Assembly: GCF_003113495.2 (NCBI RefSeq)
Contig: NZ_CP084506.1
Coordinates: 744,001 to 808,000 of the forward strand
Direction: 5' to 3'
Source: Edwardsiella tarda ATCC 15947 = NBRC 105688
GTDB taxonomy: Bacteria; Pseudomonadota; Gammaproteobacteria; Enterobacterales; Enterobacteriaceae
DNA length: 64,000 bases
The translations under genes and the position numbers were made by a program. Shown piece after piece: positions 49,511-62,073 of this stretch; the first letter of the stretch is position 1; each line of letters starts with the position of its first letter. The notes under the pieces were generated by a model, which saw only the letters and a program-made list of their open reading frames with translations, did not search any database and was not told the DNA's origin.

Positions 49511-51757
49511 ATGGTCGCGGTAAGAAGCGCTCATTTGAATACGGCTGGTGAATTTGTCCCTGAGCAGTGGGTGGCAAGCTTAAATATAGCCAGCCCCGAG
49601 TCGTGTGAGCGTCTCACCGCCACCTGGCGCTATTGTCAGGAGAAAACCGCCGGTAATGCGGCGGCGCCGCTGTTGCTCTGGCGCGGCGTCGAGATGGTCG
49701 AAATCCTCTCGACCCTGAGCATGGATAACGACAGTCTGCGCGCTGCGCTGCTGTTCCCGCTGGTGGATGGCGCCGTGATCGACGATCAGCAGGTGCGCGA
49801 CGACTTTGGTGGTGCCATCGCCGATCTGGTGCGTGGGGTGATGGAGATGGACGCCATCCGCGAGTTGAAGGCGACACAGAGCGGGGCGGCCGGGTCGGAG
49901 CAGGTGGATAGCATCCGCCGTATGCTGCTGGCCATCGTGGAAGATTTCCGCTGCGTGGTGATCAAGTTGGCGGAGCGCATCGCCCACCTGCGCGAGGTGA
50001 AGGATGCGCCGGAAGAGGAACGCGTGCTGGCGGCCAAGGAGAGCTTCAACATCTATGCGCCGCTCGCCAACCGCTTAGGCATCGGCCAGCTGAAGTGGGA
50101 GCTGGAGGATTATTGCTTCCGCTATCTGCACCCGGAGGAGTACAAGCGCATCGCCAAGCTGCTGCACGAGCGGCGCATCGATCGCGAACAGTTTATCGAC
50201 GACTTCGTGCATGATCTGCGCAAGGCGATGGCGAAAGAGGGCATCAAGGCGGAGATCTATGGCCGTCCCAAACATATCTACAGCATCTGGCGCAAGATGC
50301 AGAAGAAGTCGTTGGCCTTCGACGAGCTGTTCGATGTACGCGCGGTGCGCGTGGTGGTCGAACGGCTGCAAGACTGCTATGCGGCACTGGGGATAGTACA
50401 CACTCACTATCGCCATCTGCCCAGCGAGTTCGACGACTACGTAGCGAATCCTAAGCCTAACGGCTACCAGTCGATCCACACGGTCGTGCTGGGCCCGCAC
50501 GGCAAGACCCTCGAGATCCAGATCCGCACCCGTCAGATGCATGAGGATGCCGAACTGGGGGTGGCGGCGCACTGGAAGTACAAGGAGGGGCCGCAGGCGG
50601 GGGGACGTGCCGGTTACGAGAACCGCATCGCCTGGCTGCGTAAGTTGCTGGCTTGGCAGGAGGAGATGGCCGACAGCGGTGAGATGATCGACGAGGTGCG
50701 TAGCCAGGTGCTGGATGACCGGGTGTATGTCTTCACGCCCAAGGGGGATGTGGTCGATCTGCCCGCCGGCTCTACGCCGCTCGACTTCGCCTATCACATC
50801 CACAGCGATGTCGGCCACCGCTGTATCGGCGCCAAGATCGGCGGGCGCATCGTCCCCTTCACCTATCAGTTACAGATGGGGGATCAGGTGGAGATCATCA
50901 CCCAGAAACAGCCCAACCCGAGCCGTGACTGGCTCAACCCCAACTTGGGCTATGTCACCACCAGCCGCGGGCGCGCCAAGATCCATAACTGGTTCCGCAA
51001 GCTGGATCGCGACAAGAATATCCTGGCCGGGCGCCAGATCCTGGACGATGAGTTGGCGCGGCTGGGCATCAGCCTGAAGGAGGCAGAGAAGCTCCTGCTG
51101 CCGCGCTACAACGTGCATAGCCTGGATGAGGTGCTGGCCGCCATCGGTGGCGGCGACATTCGGCTCAACCAGATGGTTAACTTCCTGCAGGGTAAGATCA
51201 ACAAGCCCAGCGCGGAGGAGGCGGATCGCGCGGCGTTGAAGCAGCTGACGCAGAAGGGGACCTCCAGCACACGCAGCGATAAGAGCAGTGGCCGGGTGGT
51301 GGTCGAAGGGGTCGGTAACCTGATGCACCACATCGCCCGTTGCTGCCAGCCGATCCCCGGCGATGAGATCGTCGGCTTTATCACCCAGGGGCGTGGTATC
51401 TCGATCCACCGTGCCGACTGTGACCAGTTGGATGAGCTGCGCCGCCATGCGCCGGAGCGCATCATCGACGCGGTGTGGGGGGAGAGCTACTCCAGTGGCT
51501 ATGCGCTGGTGGTGCGGGTGACGGCCAACGATCGCAGCGGGTTGCTGCGTGACATTACCACCATCCTGGCCAACGAAAAGGTGAATGTGTTGGGGGTGGC
51601 CAGCCGCAGCGATACCAAGCAGCAGATGGCGACCATCGACATGGAGATCGAGATCTATAACCTCCAAGTGCTGGGCCGAGTATTGGCCAAGCTGAATCAG
51701 TTGCCGGACGTGTTAGACGCGCGTCGGCTGAATGCCGGGCGCGGCAGCGCCGTGTGA
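49511..51757 (+). CDS. relA: (p)ppGpp synthetase RelA
   Basis: RelA is 748 residues (E. coli 744). It makes (p)ppGpp on ribosomes with uncharged tRNA. The N-terminal pseudo-hydrolase domain lacks the HD pair (FPLVDGAVIDDQQVRDDFG). The synthetase domain follows (GRPKHIYSIWRKM, DVRAVRVVVERL), then TGS (VFTPKGDVVDLPAGSTPLDFAYHIH), the zinc-finger region with RCCQPIPGDEIVG, and a C-terminal ACT domain. GGGAGAG precedes the ATG. Confidence 0.97.
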   Translation: MVAVRSAHLNTAGEFVPEQWVASLNIASPESCERLTATWRYCQEKTAGNAAAPLLLWRGVEMVEILSTLSMDNDSLRAALLFPLVDGAVIDDQQVRDDFGGAIADLVRGVMEMDAIRELKATQSGAAGSEQVDSIRRMLLAIVEDFRCVVIKLAERIAHLREVKDAPEEERVLAAKESFNIYAPLANRLGIGQLKWELEDYCFRYLHPEEYKRIAKLLHERRIDREQFIDDFVHDLRKAMAKEGIKAEIYGRPKHIYSIWRKMQKKSLAFDELFDVRAVRVVVERLQDCYAALGIVHTHYRHLPSEFDDYVANPKPNGYQSIHTVVLGPHGKTLEIQIRTRQMHEDAELGVAAHWKYKEGPQAGGRAGYENRIAWLRKLLAWQEEMADSGEMIDEVRSQVLDDRVYVFTPKGDVVDLPAGSTPLDFAYHIHSDVGHRCIGAKIGGRIVPFTYQLQMGDQVEIITQKQPNPSRDWLNPNLGYVTTSRGRAKIHNWFRKLDRDKNILAGRQILDDELARLGISLKEAEKLLLPRYNVHSLDEVLAAIGGGDIRLNQMVNFLQGKINKPSAEEADRAALKQLTQKGTSSTRSDKSSGRVVVEGVGNLMHHIARCCQPIPGDEIVGFITQGRGISIHRADCDQLDELRRHAPERIIDAVWGESYSSGYALVVRVTANDRSGLLRDITTILANEKVNVLGVASRSDTKQQMATIDMEIEIYNLQVLGRVLAKLNQLPDVLDARRLNAGRGSAV

Positions 51758-51803
51758 CCGGATGACCCTCTGCCCGGGGTGGCCTTCGCCGCACCGGGCT
51801 TCT

Positions 51804-51827
51804 CGCCGCCTCTGCGGCGGCTTTTTT
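51804..51827 (+). terminator. Rho-independent terminator after relA
   Basis: CGCCGC-CTCT-GCGGCG followed by GC and six T, 47 bp after the relA stop and 19 bp before mazG. It would separate relA from mazG, or attenuate read-through. Confidence 0.75.
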
Positions 51828-51845
51828 GTGAGTGGAACGACTGCG

Positions 51846-52640
51846 ATGACCCCCCCAGCCTTACAACGCCTCTTGACCATCATGCGCACGCTACGCGACC
51901 CACAGCGTGGCTGTCCATGGGATCTACGTCAAACTTTTGCCACAATCGCCCCCTATACGCTGGAAGAAACTTATGAAGTGCTTGACACGATTCAGCGCAA
52001 CGATTTCAATGGACTGAAAGAAGAGCTAGGCGACCTGTTATTTCAAGTCGTGTTTCACGCACAGATGGCCCAGGAACAGGGGTTGTTCGACTTTGACGCG
52101 GTATGCGACGGCATCTGCGACAAGTTGGAACGCCGCCATCCTCACGTGTTCGACGCGGACTACGACGAGAGTGCTCAGGCTTCCGTGGCGCGTTGGGAAC
52201 AGCGTAAGCAACAGGAGCGAGCGCAGAAGGCGATGGACTCGCTGATGGATGATATCCCGTTGGCGCTGCCGGCGCTGATGCGCGCCGATAAGATCCAACG
52301 GCGTTGCGCCTCGGTGGGCTTCGACTGGGACACCTTGGGACCGGTGCTGGACAAGGTGTACGAAGAGATCGACGAGGTGATGGAGGAGGCGCAGCAGGCG
52401 GTGGTGGATCAGGCGCGACTGAGCGAAGAGGTCGGGGATCTGCTGTTTGCTACGGTCAATCTGGCGCGTCACCTCGGTTGCCGCGCGGAGAATGTGCTGG
52501 AACAGGCCAATCGTAAGTTTGAACGCCGTTTTCGTGCGGTAGAGCAGGCGGTGATCGCCGGGGGAAGCACCCTGGAACAGGCCTCGCTCGCCGAGATGGA
52601 AGCGGTATGGCAACAGGTAAAACAGCAAGAAAAACAGTAG
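51846..52640 (+). CDS. mazG: Nucleoside triphosphate pyrophosphohydrolase MazG
   Basis: MazG is 264 residues (E. coli 263) with two tandem MazG domains; EETYEVLDTI and EELGDLLFQVVFHA mark the first, EEIDEVMEEAQ and EEVGDLLFATVNLARH the second. It hydrolyses NTPs and lowers ppGpp during starvation. The start ATG at 51846 has a weak ribosome site. Unlike E. coli there is no mazEF between relA and mazG. The C-terminus ends in a Gln/Lys repeat (QQVKQQEKQ). Confidence 0.93.
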   Translation: MTPPALQRLLTIMRTLRDPQRGCPWDLRQTFATIAPYTLEETYEVLDTIQRNDFNGLKEELGDLLFQVVFHAQMAQEQGLFDFDAVCDGICDKLERRHPHVFDADYDESAQASVARWEQRKQQERAQKAMDSLMDDIPLALPALMRADKIQRRCASVGFDWDTLGPVLDKVYEEIDEVMEEAQQAVVDQARLSEEVGDLLFATVNLARHLGCRAENVLEQANRKFERRFRAVEQAVIAGGSTLEQASLAEMEAVWQQVKQQEKQ

Positions 52641-52817
52641 GGTGGAGCGCCTTGTTCGGTGAGTTTTCCACTTTATTTTACCGGGTTGACATAAATTGAT
52701 AGGCATCAATGGGATTTTTTGGAGTTTTTTCCATTTATCTTTTTGATTAAGAAGTAAAAGTAGAATATTGCGGGCGGTGTTTTAGCGCAGTAAAGGGCGC
52801 GGGTGGGATCAGATCGT

Positions 52818-55919
<3,102 letters not shown>

Positions 55920-55940
55920 TCGCTGCCGTTTCACCGATGC

Positions 55941-55968
55941 AAAAAACCCGCCATATGGCGGGTTTTTT
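55941..55968 (+). terminator. Rho-independent terminator of eno
   Basis: AAAAAACCCGCC-ATAT-GGCGGGTTTTTTT: strong stem with A- and T-tracts, able to act in both directions. Confidence 0.93.
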
Positions 55969-55987
55969 TATGTCCGCGGTGTAACGA

Positions 55988-56209
55988 TCAACTGACCGCC
56001 TCCTCACTGCGCAGGATCTGGTACAGCTCATCCTTGATCCTCAGTTTTTCGCGCTTCATGGCGGCAATCTGCTCATTGAATAGCGCGCCGGGTCTGTTTT
56101 CGGCCCTTCTGATTTCATGATCCAGCTGGTTATGCTCATGGAACAGGGTGGCAAATCGGACGTCTTCGGTTTTCAGACGGGAGATCAGATCACGATACTC
56201 TGGGAACAT
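55988..56209 (-). CDS. YdcH-like DUF465 protein
   Basis: This 73-residue, highly charged protein matches the YdcH/DUF465 family: MFPEYRDLISRLKTEDVRF, LFHEHNQLDHEI and the lysine-rich MKREKLRIKDELYQIL. It is predicted to be mostly helical or coiled coil. The function is unknown. GGAGGG precedes the ATG. It is convergent with eno, whose terminator may serve both. Confidence 0.85.
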   Translation of the reverse strand: MFPEYRDLISRLKTEDVRFATLFHEHNQLDHEIRRAENRPGALFNEQIAAMKREKLRIKDELYQILRSEEAVS

Positions 56210-56325
56210 AAGCCCTCCTTTTGGTCAGAACCCATCGTTAACTATGGCACAGAAATGGTGGCGAGTTTGTAACCAGGCTCTCAGCTTGTCGCTTCGCCGC
56301 GCAGGATCAGCGCAGGGAGGGGGAT

Positions 56326-56357
56326 AAAAAAACAGAGGCCGTGCCTGGCACGACCTC
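56326..56357 (-). terminator. Rho-independent terminator of the M20 peptidase operon
   Basis: On the minus strand GAGGTCGTGC-CAG-GCACGGCCTC (one mismatch) is followed by TGTTTTTTT, about 20 bp after the peptidase stop. Confidence 0.82.
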
Positions 56358-56376
56358 CGGGTCTTGTTGCGGGAGA

Positions 56377-57489
56377 TTACAGGCCAGCGATCACTCGGCG
56401 CAGCAGGCGTACGCGCGGGGCGATGCTCTCCAGTTCCAGGTACTCCGCCGGGCTGTGGAAGCCGGCGCCGATCGGGCCAAAACCATCCAGCGAGGGGATT
56501 CCCAGCGCGGCGGTGTGGTTGGCATCGGAGCCGCCACCGACCGCCTGCCAAGTGATGGCGATCCCCTCTTCACGCCCCGCCTGCTCGACGCGCGCCATCA
56601 GGGCTTCGGTATCTGCCGACGGTGCCATGGCTGGCGTGTGTGCGTCCTGATGCAACTCACAGCTCACGCCTTCCAGGAAAGGCTGCTGGCAGCGCGCCTG
56701 TAACGCCTGGCTGACGCGCTGGTATTCGTCGTTGCACCAGAAACGCAGATCGACCACCGCCTGGGCGTGATCGGGGACGATGTTCGCCGCGTCGCCACCG
56801 CTGATCACCCCGACGTTGAGGGTGGTGCCTTTAGCGCTATCCGCCAGCTGGTTGATGGCGATGATGGCGTGAGCCAGGGCGGTGATGGCAGAGCGCCCCT
56901 TCTCCGGATCGTTACCGGCATGGGCGGCGACGCCGTGGAAGTCGAGGCGATAACGGGCCATGCCCTTACGCGCCTTGACCAGCGAGCCGTCGGCTCGTGC
57001 CGCCTCGCACACCAGCACGCAGCCGCTGCGCTTAGCCAGCTCACCGATCCACTGATGAGAGTGCACCGAGCCAGTCTCTTCGTCTGGGTTCATGGCGACG
57101 GCGATACGCAGACGCTGACGATCGGTCTCTTCCAGGCCACGCAAGGCCCACAGGATGTTGAGGAGCCCGCTCTTCATGTCGGAGACCCCCGGCCCATAGG
57201 CTCGCCCGTCACGCACGCTCAGCGGGCGTTCGGCGGCGGTACCCGGCGGGAAGACGGTATCCATATGGCCGACCAACAACACATCGTAGTGTTCGGCCTG
57301 CGGTTGGTTGGTGACAAAGACCCCCGGCCCGACCTGCTCGCCGAGATCGACCTGCTCGGCGTGCCAACCGGCGTCGCGATACAGGCGGGTGAAAATGTCG
57401 GCGATCTGGGCCACACCCTCACGGGTCTGAGTGCCACAATCGACGTTGACTACGCTACGCAGTTCGTCCAGATACTGTTCCATTTGCAT
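56377..57489 (-). CDS. M20-family metallopeptidase (glutamate carboxypeptidase-like)
   Basis: This 370-residue M20 peptidase has the dizinc motifs in order: His/Asp in LVGHMDTVFPPGT, bridging Asp in GPGVSDMKSG, catalytic Glu pair in NPDEETGS and a later acidic ligand. It resembles carboxypeptidase G2-like enzymes, which remove C-terminal glutamate or aminoacyl groups. No signal peptide is seen. It is the third gene of yjiH-yjiG-M20, where E. coli has iadA (isoaspartyl dipeptidase). The peptidase may therefore act on a compound moved by the two membrane proteins. Confidence 0.85.
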   Translation of the reverse strand: MQMEQYLDELRSVVNVDCGTQTREGVAQIADIFTRLYRDAGWHAEQVDLGEQVGPGVFVTNQPQAEHYDVLLVGHMDTVFPPGTAAERPLSVRDGRAYGPGVSDMKSGLLNILWALRGLEETDRQRLRIAVAMNPDEETGSVHSHQWIGELAKRSGCVLVCEAARADGSLVKARKGMARYRLDFHGVAAHAGNDPEKGRSAITALAHAIIAINQLADSAKGTTLNVGVISGGDAANIVPDHAQAVVDLRFWCNDEYQRVSQALQARCQQPFLEGVSCELHQDAHTPAMAPSADTEALMARVEQAGREEGIAITWQAVGGGSDANHTAALGIPSLDGFGPIGAGFHSPAEYLELESIAPRVRLLRRVIAGL

Positions 57490-57509
57490 CGTCTTATCTC
57501 TCCGTGACG

Positions 57510-57974
57510 TTACAGGATGACGCGCATGATCAACATGGCGAGGAAGGCGTTGACGACGGAGATCCCGATCATCAGCGGAATACGTTTCGCGGCGGTACCG
57601 ATCACCCCGAGGATGCGCCCGGCGTACTGGATCTGCGAACCCATCAGGTAGATGGCCGGTGCCAGGATCGCCAGGTGGGTCCCGGTGAGCATGCCCTGGT
57701 CGAACAGCGCCACGGCGACGCCGACGCCACCCCCCATCGACATCCAGCCGCCGATCAGGACGGCGGCAGCCTCACCCGGCAGGCCGAATAGCCCCATCAG
57801 TGGGCCGAAGACCAGCGCCAGTCCCTTCAGGGCGCCGGTGATCTCCAGCGCCTTGATCAGCACGAAGGCCATCAAGACGTTGGGCAGGGTACTGGTGGTC
57901 GCGATATTCCAACCTTTGCGCGCGCCGGCGACAAAGACATCGGTGATCATCGGATTTGAGGTTGGTGCAGACAT
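57510..57974 (-). CDS. yjiG: YjiG-like Gate-domain membrane protein
   Basis: This 154-residue membrane protein resembles E. coli YjiG (nucleoside-recognition 'Gate' domain). Segments include FVAGARKGWNIATTSTLPNVLMAFVLIKALEITG and GLPGEAAAVLIGGWMSMGGGVGVAVAL. It shares one base with the end of yjiH and lies 20 nt before the peptidase gene. It probably pairs with YjiH as a two-part transporter; the substrate is unknown. Confidence 0.85.
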   Translation of the reverse strand: MSAPTSNPMITDVFVAGARKGWNIATTSTLPNVLMAFVLIKALEITGALKGLALVFGPLMGLFGLPGEAAAVLIGGWMSMGGGVGVAVALFDQGMLTGTHLAILAPAIYLMGSQIQYAGRILGVIGTAAKRIPLMIGISVVNAFLAMLIMRVIL

Positions 57975-58720
57975 TAGGCTTCTCCCTGTGCCGGAGTGGT
58001 ATCAGTTTTAACGCGGTTACGCTCGGTGAAACGCAAGATCAGGCGTAGCAGGTTGGCGCCGAAGATCTTCATCACGAACATCACCGCCACGCACAGGCCG
58101 ATGGAGGCCGGTACCGCCGGGGTGCCGTCGATGGTCATCAGGGTGAACAGGACCGCGCCGGAGGAGAAGAAGTTGGTGATCATCGCGCCGGCAGAGAACT
58201 GGAACATGGTGAAGACATCGCGCTCATGTTCGGCGATCTGCCCTTCATCGGACAGATTACGGGTCAGCGAGGCACCGACGTCGGTGCTTTGCAGGGAGCC
58301 GATCATTGCCAGGCCTGCGGAGCCCGGGATGCCCAGCAGCGGACGCAGCAGCGGGGTTAACAGCTTACGCGCCGCATTCAATGCACCGTAGTGCTCCAGC
58401 ACGTTGATCATTCCCAGGGCAAACATCACCGCCGGGATCAGACCGACGGCGAACAGAAAACCGTCCATCGCGCCGGAGCCGCCCTTACCACGGAAGGAGC
58501 TGGTGGCGGCGTTGATGGCCTCGCCTGCGCCGTTGACGCCGGTGACGACTTTACCGAACGCACCATTCAGAGTGGTGAAGTCGAATACGCCATACCACTC
58601 TTTTCCGCCCAATAGACCGGAGAAGAACACCATGGCAAACAGCAGGGCGATATAGGCCCCTAAACCGACGCGCGGTTCGCTCTCGCTGGGCGGTACATGG
58701 GGGGAGATTGGACTACTCAT
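57974..58720 (-). CDS. yjiH: YjiH-like Gate-domain membrane protein
   Basis: This 248-residue multi-helix protein resembles E. coli YjiH. The Gate-type motif is in PGSAGLAMIGSLQSTDVGASLTRNL, and several hydrophobic helices precede it. It is first in a three-gene operon (YjiH, YjiG, M20 peptidase). Split Gate-domain pairs are thought to form one functional transporter. The upstream interval 58721-58938 is AT-rich and likely carries the promoter. Confidence 0.85.
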   Translation of the reverse strand: MSSPISPHVPPSESEPRVGLGAYIALLFAMVFFSGLLGGKEWYGVFDFTTLNGAFGKVVTGVNGAGEAINAATSSFRGKGGSGAMDGFLFAVGLIPAVMFALGMINVLEHYGALNAARKLLTPLLRPLLGIPGSAGLAMIGSLQSTDVGASLTRNLSDEGQIAEHERDVFTMFQFSAGAMITNFFSSGAVLFTLMTIDGTPAVPASIGLCVAVMFVMKIFGANLLRLILRFTERNRVKTDTTPAQGEA

Positions 58721-58938
58721 GGATCATTTCCTTATGCCTGGGGTAGAAGTGTTACAAAATACAAGATTTAGAATATTCAGCAATACTTTTGCAGAATATA
58801 TGACCTCGCTCAATAAAAAGAGTAGTTATTTATATGATTTATCGAGAATTTGAGGTCTGGCATGTGGAAAAATTGAAATTCCGTGCTAACCCTTCGGTAT
58901 CACAGAAATGTTACCGGGAACGTTTGGCGGCGAGCGAC

Positions 58939-58971
58939 AAAAAACCCCGCCGGCGGGACGCGGGCGGGGGC
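58939..58971 (-). terminator. Rho-independent terminator of cnoX
   Basis: On the minus strand CCCCGCC-N10-GGCGGGG is followed by TTTTTTG, 39 bp after the cnoX stop. Confidence 0.82.
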
Positions 58972-59009
58972 GTGATTAACAGCATGCGGCGCGGGGCACG
59001 GCCGCGCGA

Positions 59010-59864
59010 TCAATACATCAGGGCGTAGAGTTGACGGCGGAACTTACCGGCGAGCGCGTCACCGGTGCCCAGGGCCGCCAGGATATCCATCAGCGTCTTA
59101 CGCGCGGCGCCGTCACCGGCGTTCAGATCGTGGCGCAGGTGATCCATCAGCAGGGTCAACGCCTCTTCGTTACGCCCCACCTGGTGCAGTTGCAACGCCA
59201 GTTGCACGGCCAGGGTGATGTCTTGCGGCTGCTCGGCGACCTGCTGTTGCAACAGCTGGATCTCCGGAGTATCGGCCGCCTGCTTCAGCAGTTCGATCTG
59301 GGCGATGAGGCTCTGATAGTGGCTGTCCTGATCCTGCAACGGAATATGGCTTAGCAGCTCGCTGGCATCCTCGCTACGGTTGAGCGCGATCAGCACCTCC
59401 GCCAGCGCCAGGGCGATGTCGCTACGGGTTGGGGCCAGGGCATGGGCCTCCTTCAGCAGCGGCAGTGCGCCGGCCATATCACCATTGGCCATCAACTCGG
59501 CGGCTTGGGCGGCCTTCAACTCTTCCGCTTTGGGCAATACGCGGGCCAGCAGATCGCGGATCTGCTCTTCCGGTTGCGGCCCCTGGAAGCCATCAAGCGG
59601 CTGACCATCCTTAAACAGGTAGACCGTGGGGATGGCGCGCAGGCCGAACTGTGCCGCCACCATCTGCTCGGCGTCGCAGTCGACTTTCGCCAGGATAAAC
59701 TGCCCGGCGTATTCGTTGGCCAGCTTATCCAACAGCGGCGTGAGCAGCTCGCAATGCTGGCTGCGAGCCGACCAGAAATAAAACAGCACCGGCACGGACA
59801 TGGATTGTTCCAGGGTCTGGTGCAGGTTGGCTTCGGTAATATTGACTACGGTAGCGTTGATCAT
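59010..59864 (-). CDS. cnoX: Chaperedoxin CnoX (YbbN)
   Basis: CnoX is 284 residues, as in E. coli. A thioredoxin domain (about 1-110) carries SQHC in place of CxxC, so it lacks disulfide reductase activity, as in the E. coli protein. TPR-like repeats follow. It protects substrates from bleach-induced over-oxidation and hands them to GroEL/DnaK. It keeps the cnoX-ybbO-tesA-ybbA-ybbP order. Confidence 0.95.
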   Translation of the reverse strand: MINATVVNITEANLHQTLEQSMSVPVLFYFWSARSQHCELLTPLLDKLANEYAGQFILAKVDCDAEQMVAAQFGLRAIPTVYLFKDGQPLDGFQGPQPEEQIRDLLARVLPKAEELKAAQAAELMANGDMAGALPLLKEAHALAPTRSDIALALAEVLIALNRSEDASELLSHIPLQDQDSHYQSLIAQIELLKQAADTPEIQLLQQQVAEQPQDITLAVQLALQLHQVGRNEEALTLLMDHLRHDLNAGDGAARKTLMDILAALGTGDALAGKFRRQLYALMY

Positions 59865-59931
59865 GGTGGTTTCTCTCGATCCCTTCGGCTAGATAACGGT
59901 AGATATGGGGGCGCTCGTCACGATTGCAAGC

Positions 59932-60716
59932 CTAGCGCGCCGTCGAATGGCCGCTGAGGAGTCTATCCAGCAGTCGACCGGGCAAGAGGCGCCGTAACAG
60001 GCTGAGTACATGGGCGATCACGGTGACGGGATAGCGTTGGCGCGGGCGTGGGCTTTCCAGCGCGTGGCGTAGCTTGGGCAGCACCGCCTCCGGCGTCAGG
60101 GTGAAGCGGGCGGCGATACCGGGGTTGGTGACCGGCTGGTCGTGATCGCACTGGCGTACATTGTGGCTGAAGCGGGTGGTGATGGGGCCGGGTTCGATCA
60201 GCGCCACATGTATCCCGCTGCCACGCAGTTCCATGCGTAACGCATCCGACCAGCCCTCCAGGGCAAACTTACTGGCGGCGTAGGCACCACGGCCCGGCGT
60301 CGCCACCACTCCCATAATCGAACTGGTCTGAATGATGCGTCCTTCGCCTTGCGCCAGCATCGCCGGCAGCAGTAGACGCGTCAGTTGATGGGTGCCGAAT
60401 AGGTTGGTGGAAAACTGGCGCTCCAGATCCGCACGGCTGATCTGGCTGAGCGGCCCATAGAGGCCGAAGCCGCCGTTATTGAACAGGGCGTACAGATGGC
60501 CATCGGTCAACGCGAGCACCTGCTCGGCGGCCTGCTCGACGCTGTGCGCGTCGTCGAGATCCAGTTGGATCCCCTCCATGCCCATGGCGTTCATCGCCGC
60601 CACGTCGTCGGCTTTGCGGCAGGCGGCCAGTACCCGGTAGCCGCGCAACTGTAGGTCTGCGCCGCGGCCAGGCCGATGCCGCTAGAACAACCGGTGATTA
60701 AGATGGCTTTTTGCAT
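59932..60716 (-). pseudogene. ybbO: YbbO short-chain dehydrogenase, single-base frameshift
   Basis: YbbO is an SDR-family NADP(H) oxidoreductase. The true start at 60716 gives MQKAILITGCSSGIGLAAAQT with the TGxxxGIG cofactor motif, then the frame breaks. The rest, from LRGYRVLAACRKADD to the end, is in another frame and contains NNGGFG, the catalytic Ser (TSSIMG) and YAASK. Restoring one G in the GG at about 60653-60654 (plus strand) rejoins them into a 261-residue protein. It may be a real mutation or a sequencing error in a G run. Confidence 0.85.
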
Positions 60717-60762
60717 AATTTTACTTAAGTCGCTCTGTTGGTCGCTGAATATTCATGTTTAA

Positions 60763-61419
60763 TTAATGGGATGGCGTGCTTTTTTCCACCGGCCTCAGCA
60801 AGGGCAGAAGGTGTTGCTCCATCCAGTCGGTGATGAACGGCTGCGCCTGCGCATTGGGGTGTAGGCCATCATCCTGCATCCATTCGGGGCGGGTGACCAC
60901 CTGCTCCATATAGAAGGGCAGCAGTGTCAGATGGAGACGCGCGGCCAGTTGGGGGTAGAGGGCGGCGAAGGCCTCGCCGTAGCGTCGGCCATAGTTAGGG
61001 GGCAGGCGGATCTGCATCAACAGTGGCGTGGCTCCGGCTTCGCGTATCTGAGCGACGATCGCCGTCAGGGTGGCGGCGATGGCATCGGGGGGAAAGCCGC
61101 GTAGTCCATCGTTGGCGCCTAACTCGATCAAGACCCAGCGGGGCTGGTGTTGGCGTAGGAGCGCCGGTAGACGATGCAGTCCCTGCTCGGCCGTATCGCC
61201 GCTGATGCTGGCGTTGATCACCGTCAGCGGCGGCGTCAGGGTTTGTCCACGGAGGGCGAGGCGGGCGACCCAGCCTTGCTGTTCCGGTAAGCGGTAGGCG
61301 GCGCTCAGGCTGTCTCCTAACACCAGCAGCGTGTCGGCGCGCGCCGTCGTCAGGCCGAATAGGAACATCACAAACAGGAGCGGGAGATGCCAGCGCAAAA
61401 CGTTATTGAAGTTCATCAT
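60763..61419 (-). CDS. tesA: Thioesterase I / lysophospholipase L1 (TesA)
   Basis: TesA is 218 residues with a signal peptide ending near TTARA. It is a periplasmic SGNH hydrolase with thioesterase, lysophospholipase and arylesterase activity. Catalytic Ser in LGDSLSA, Gly in ASISGD, Asn in GANDGLRG and Asp-His in DDGLHPN are present. Its start overlaps the divergent ybbA start by 33 bp, as in E. coli. Confidence 0.95.
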   Translation of the reverse strand: MMNFNNVLRWHLPLLFVMFLFGLTTARADTLLVLGDSLSAAYRLPEQQGWVARLALRGQTLTPPLTVINASISGDTAEQGLHRLPALLRQHQPRWVLIELGANDGLRGFPPDAIAATLTAIVAQIREAGATPLLMQIRLPPNYGRRYGEAFAALYPQLAARLHLTLLPFYMEQVVTRPEWMQDDGLHPNAQAQPFITDWMEQHLLPLLRPVEKSTPSH

Positions 61420-62073
61420 GTTGCCAAACGCGTCGGTGAGGGTGAAAGTCAGATCTCCATCCTCACTGCTGTCGAGCTGGTTGTCAAACGCGGACAGAGT
61501 CTGGCGCTGATTGGAGAGTCCGGCTCGGGGAAATCGACGCTATTGGGGATCCTCGCCGGATTGGATGATGCCAGCACCGGCGAGGTGTGGTTACTGGGGC
61601 AATGTCTGTCGCAGCTTGACGAGGATCGGCGCGCCGCGCTGCGGGCCCACGACATCGGCTTTGTCTTTCAGGCGTTTATGTTGGTACCGACCCTGACGGC
61701 CGTAGAAAACGTGCAACTCCCGGCGCTGCTGCGCGGCGAGGGGGAGCGCGAGAGTCGCCAGCGGGCCGAGGCGTTGTTGCAACAGGTCGGGCTAGGGCAA
61801 CGCCTGCGGCATCTTCCGGCCCAACTCTCCGGTGGCGAACAACAGCGGGTGGCGCTGGCACGCGCCTTCAGCGCCCGGCCGCAGATCCTGTTCGCCGACG
61901 AGCCGACGGGTAATCTGGATCGCCAGACCGGGGAGCGGGTCGCCGATCTACTCTTCGAACTGAACCAGAGCCAGGGGACGACCTTGGTGATGGTGACGCA
62001 CGATGCGCAGTTGGCGGCGCGTTGTCAGCGGCGTTTGCGCCTGCAGGATGGTTGCCTGCAGGAGGTGGCGTGA
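61387..62073 (+). CDS. ybbA: ABC transporter ATPase YbbA
   Basis: YbbA is 228 residues, a LolD/MacB-type ATPase. Walker A GESGSGKSTLL, Q-loop FVFQAFML, signature LSGGEQQR and Walker B FADEPTGNLD are intact. It works with YbbP; the E. coli complex has been linked to release or hydrolysis of hydrophobic compounds with TesA. It overlaps ybbP by 4 nt. Confidence 0.95.
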   Translation: MPAQNVIEVHHVAKRVGEGESQISILTAVELVVKRGQSLALIGESGSGKSTLLGILAGLDDASTGEVWLLGQCLSQLDEDRRAALRAHDIGFVFQAFMLVPTLTAVENVQLPALLRGEGERESRQRAEALLQQVGLGQRLRHLPAQLSGGEQQRVALARAFSARPQILFADEPTGNLDRQTGERVADLLFELNQSQGTTLVMVTHDAQLAARCQRRLRLQDGCLQEVA

